Part shown: positions 63,073 through 64,000 of the stretch, piece by piece
Layout of the letters: each line of letters opens with the position of its first letter
Numbering within the stretch: the first letter of the stretch is position 1
NCBI RefSeq assembly: GCF_006438845.1
Contig: NZ_RCZJ01000007.1
Span: 62,001-126,000, forward strand
Direction of reading: 5' to 3'
Length of the DNA: 64,000 nucleotides
DNA from: Variovorax ginsengisoli
GTDB taxonomy: Bacteria > Pseudomonadota > Gammaproteobacteria > Burkholderiales > Burkholderiaceae_C
Notes under the pieces: model-generated
Seen by the model: only the letters and a program-made list of their open reading frames with translations
The model's database searches: none
What the model was told of the DNA's origin: nothing
Program-made: the position numbers and the translations under genes

Positions 63073-64000
63073 ATGCGCTCGAAGTCCACCAAGCCGCCCG
63101 CCGCGACCGTTCTGTCCCGCACGCTGTGCTCCCTGATGCTGGCATCCGCCTTCGGTTTCGCCGGTGCCGCCATGGCCGCGCCGGTCAAGGTCGGTCTCGC
63201 GCTCGACATCTCCGGCCCCTTCGCCGCGCTGGGCGCCGAGGCGCGTGACGGCTTCGCACTGGGCATCAAGCAGCTGGGCGGCAAGCTCGGTGGCCAGCCG
63301 GTGGAGTTCGTCCAGGCCGACATGGCGGGCAGCCCCGACCAGGCCAAGCAGCTGGTCGACCGCATGGTCCAGCGCGACAAGATCGACCTGTTCTCGGGGC
63401 CGATCGGCTCGAACATCGCGATCGCCGTCGGCCCGACGCTGTTTGCCGCCAAGGTGCCGTACCTGTCGTCGAACGCCGGGCCCAGCCAGTTCGCCGGCGC
63501 GCAGTGCAACGCCTACTTCTTCGGCACCGCCTACCAGAACGACCAGTTCCACGAGGCCGCCGGCAAGTTCGCGCAGGACCGCGGCTTCAAGAAGATGGTG
63601 ATGATCGCCCCCAACTACCCGGCGGGCAAAGATGCGCTCGGCGGTGCCAAGCGCCAGTTCAAGGGCCAGGTGGCCGACGAGCTGTACACCAAGCTCGGCC
63701 AGATCGACTACGCCGCCGAGCTGGCGCAAATTCGTGCGGCCAAGCCCGACTCGATCTACTTCTTCCTGCCCGGCGCGATGGGCATCAACTTCATCAAGCA
63801 GTTCGTGGGCGCGGGTCTGTCGAAGGACATCACGCTGGTCACCAGCGGCTTCTCGGCCGACGAGGACGTGATCGGTGCGGTGGGCGAGCCCATGCTGGGC
63901 CTGTTCAACACCTCGCATTGGGCGCATGACCTCGACAACGCCGCCAACAAGGCTTTCGTCGACGCCTTCAAGAAGGAATACAACGGCCGCTACCCGTCGC
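63073..64000 (+). CDS. Branched-chain amino acid-type ABC transporter, binding protein (partial)
   Basis: The reading frame starts at MRSKSTKPPAATVLSRTLCS and is still open at the window end after about 309 codons. A signal peptide (about 1-35, ending AAMA) is followed by the Peripla_BP_6/LivK-type body: KVGLALDISGPFAALGAEAR, then GPIGSNIAIAVGPTLF and SSNAGPSQFAG. Such proteins feed LivHMGF-type transporters for amino acids or aromatic acids; the rest of the system would lie beyond the window. Confidence 0.85.
   Translation, partial: MRSKSTKPPAATVLSRTLCSLMLASAFGFAGAAMAAPVKVGLALDISGPFAALGAEARDGFALGIKQLGGKLGGQPVEFVQADMAGSPDQAKQLVDRMVQRDKIDLFSGPIGSNIAIAVGPTLFAAKVPYLSSNAGPSQFAGAQCNAYFFGTAYQNDQFHEAAGKFAQDRGFKKMVMIAPNYPAGKDALGGAKRQFKGQVADELYTKLGQIDYAAELAQIRAAKPDSIYFFLPGAMGINFIKQFVGAGLSKDITLVTSGFSADEDVIGAVGEPMLGLFNTSHWAHDLDNAANKAFVDAFKKEYNGRYPS

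Overview
The window comes from a GC-rich betaproteobacterial chromosome, most likely order Burkholderiales, family Comamonadaceae (Variovorax-like). The pointers are leuS-lptE-holA followed later by what looks like proA, dapB-bamE divergent from fur, hpf-ptsN-hprK, split pntAA-pntAB-pntB, a Bug-type binding-protein remnant, and GC-rich repeats placed just after stop codons. The taxon is inferred from gene order and protein style, not from a search. Almost all of the DNA is coding. I saw no tRNA, rRNA, CRISPR array, phage or insertion sequence.

Layout. 1-5.8 kb: a TctE/TctD-like two-component pair (minus strand) divergent from a phosphonate/phosphite-type ABC importer phnD-C-E-E. This block sits between holA and the putative proA start. 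5.8-10.1 kb: leuS-lptE-holA. 10.2-17.6 kb: a glycogen operon glgX-glgC-glgA-glgP without glgB. 17.6-22.7 kb: exbB/exbD, dapB, bamE, fur, hprK, ptsN and hpf. 22.9-26.3 kb: a UvrD-family helicase divergent from corA, which has a notable leader RNA. 26.3-31.9 kb: mtnN-fadD and the transhydrogenase operon, with two copies of one repeat in opposite orientation on either side of mtnN-fadD.

32.0-38.1 kb is the least conventional block. A BamE-like lipoprotein is divergent from a tightly coupled operon that encodes an OmpR-type regulator, a secreted LysM-FecR protein, a CHASE2-PAS histidine kinase and a small secreted DUF4019 protein. An AT-rich region with a repeated 16-bp element separates them. 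This looks like a self-contained envelope-sensing system whose signal and targets are unknown.

38.1-47.1 kb: nudJ and mnmA (convergent), a decayed Bug receptor, L-lactate permease and dehydrogenase (lldP-lldD) followed by strong hairpins and a 54-residue membrane protein, a luciferase-like monooxygenase, a large zinc-ribbon membrane protein and ssb. 47.2-53.4 kb: a ClC chloride channel/antiporter, uvrA, an orphan DUF4118 kinase, a DUF2256 zinc-ribbon miniprotein and a VOC protein. 53.8-62.9 kb: a peptide-type ABC importer (five genes), a metal-dependent amidohydrolase, a COG0523/CobW metallochaperone and an EamA exporter, which together read as an import-hydrolyse-metallate-export unit. The window ends inside a branched-chain-amino-acid-type binding protein with a well-formed promoter and operator-like palindrome.

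The most interesting candidates for new biology are the corA leader (a short leader ORF with competing hairpins and a terminator-like stem), the LysM-FecR/CHASE2/DUF4019 system, the hairpin-rich lldD 3' region, and the translationally coupled amidohydrolase-CobW pair.
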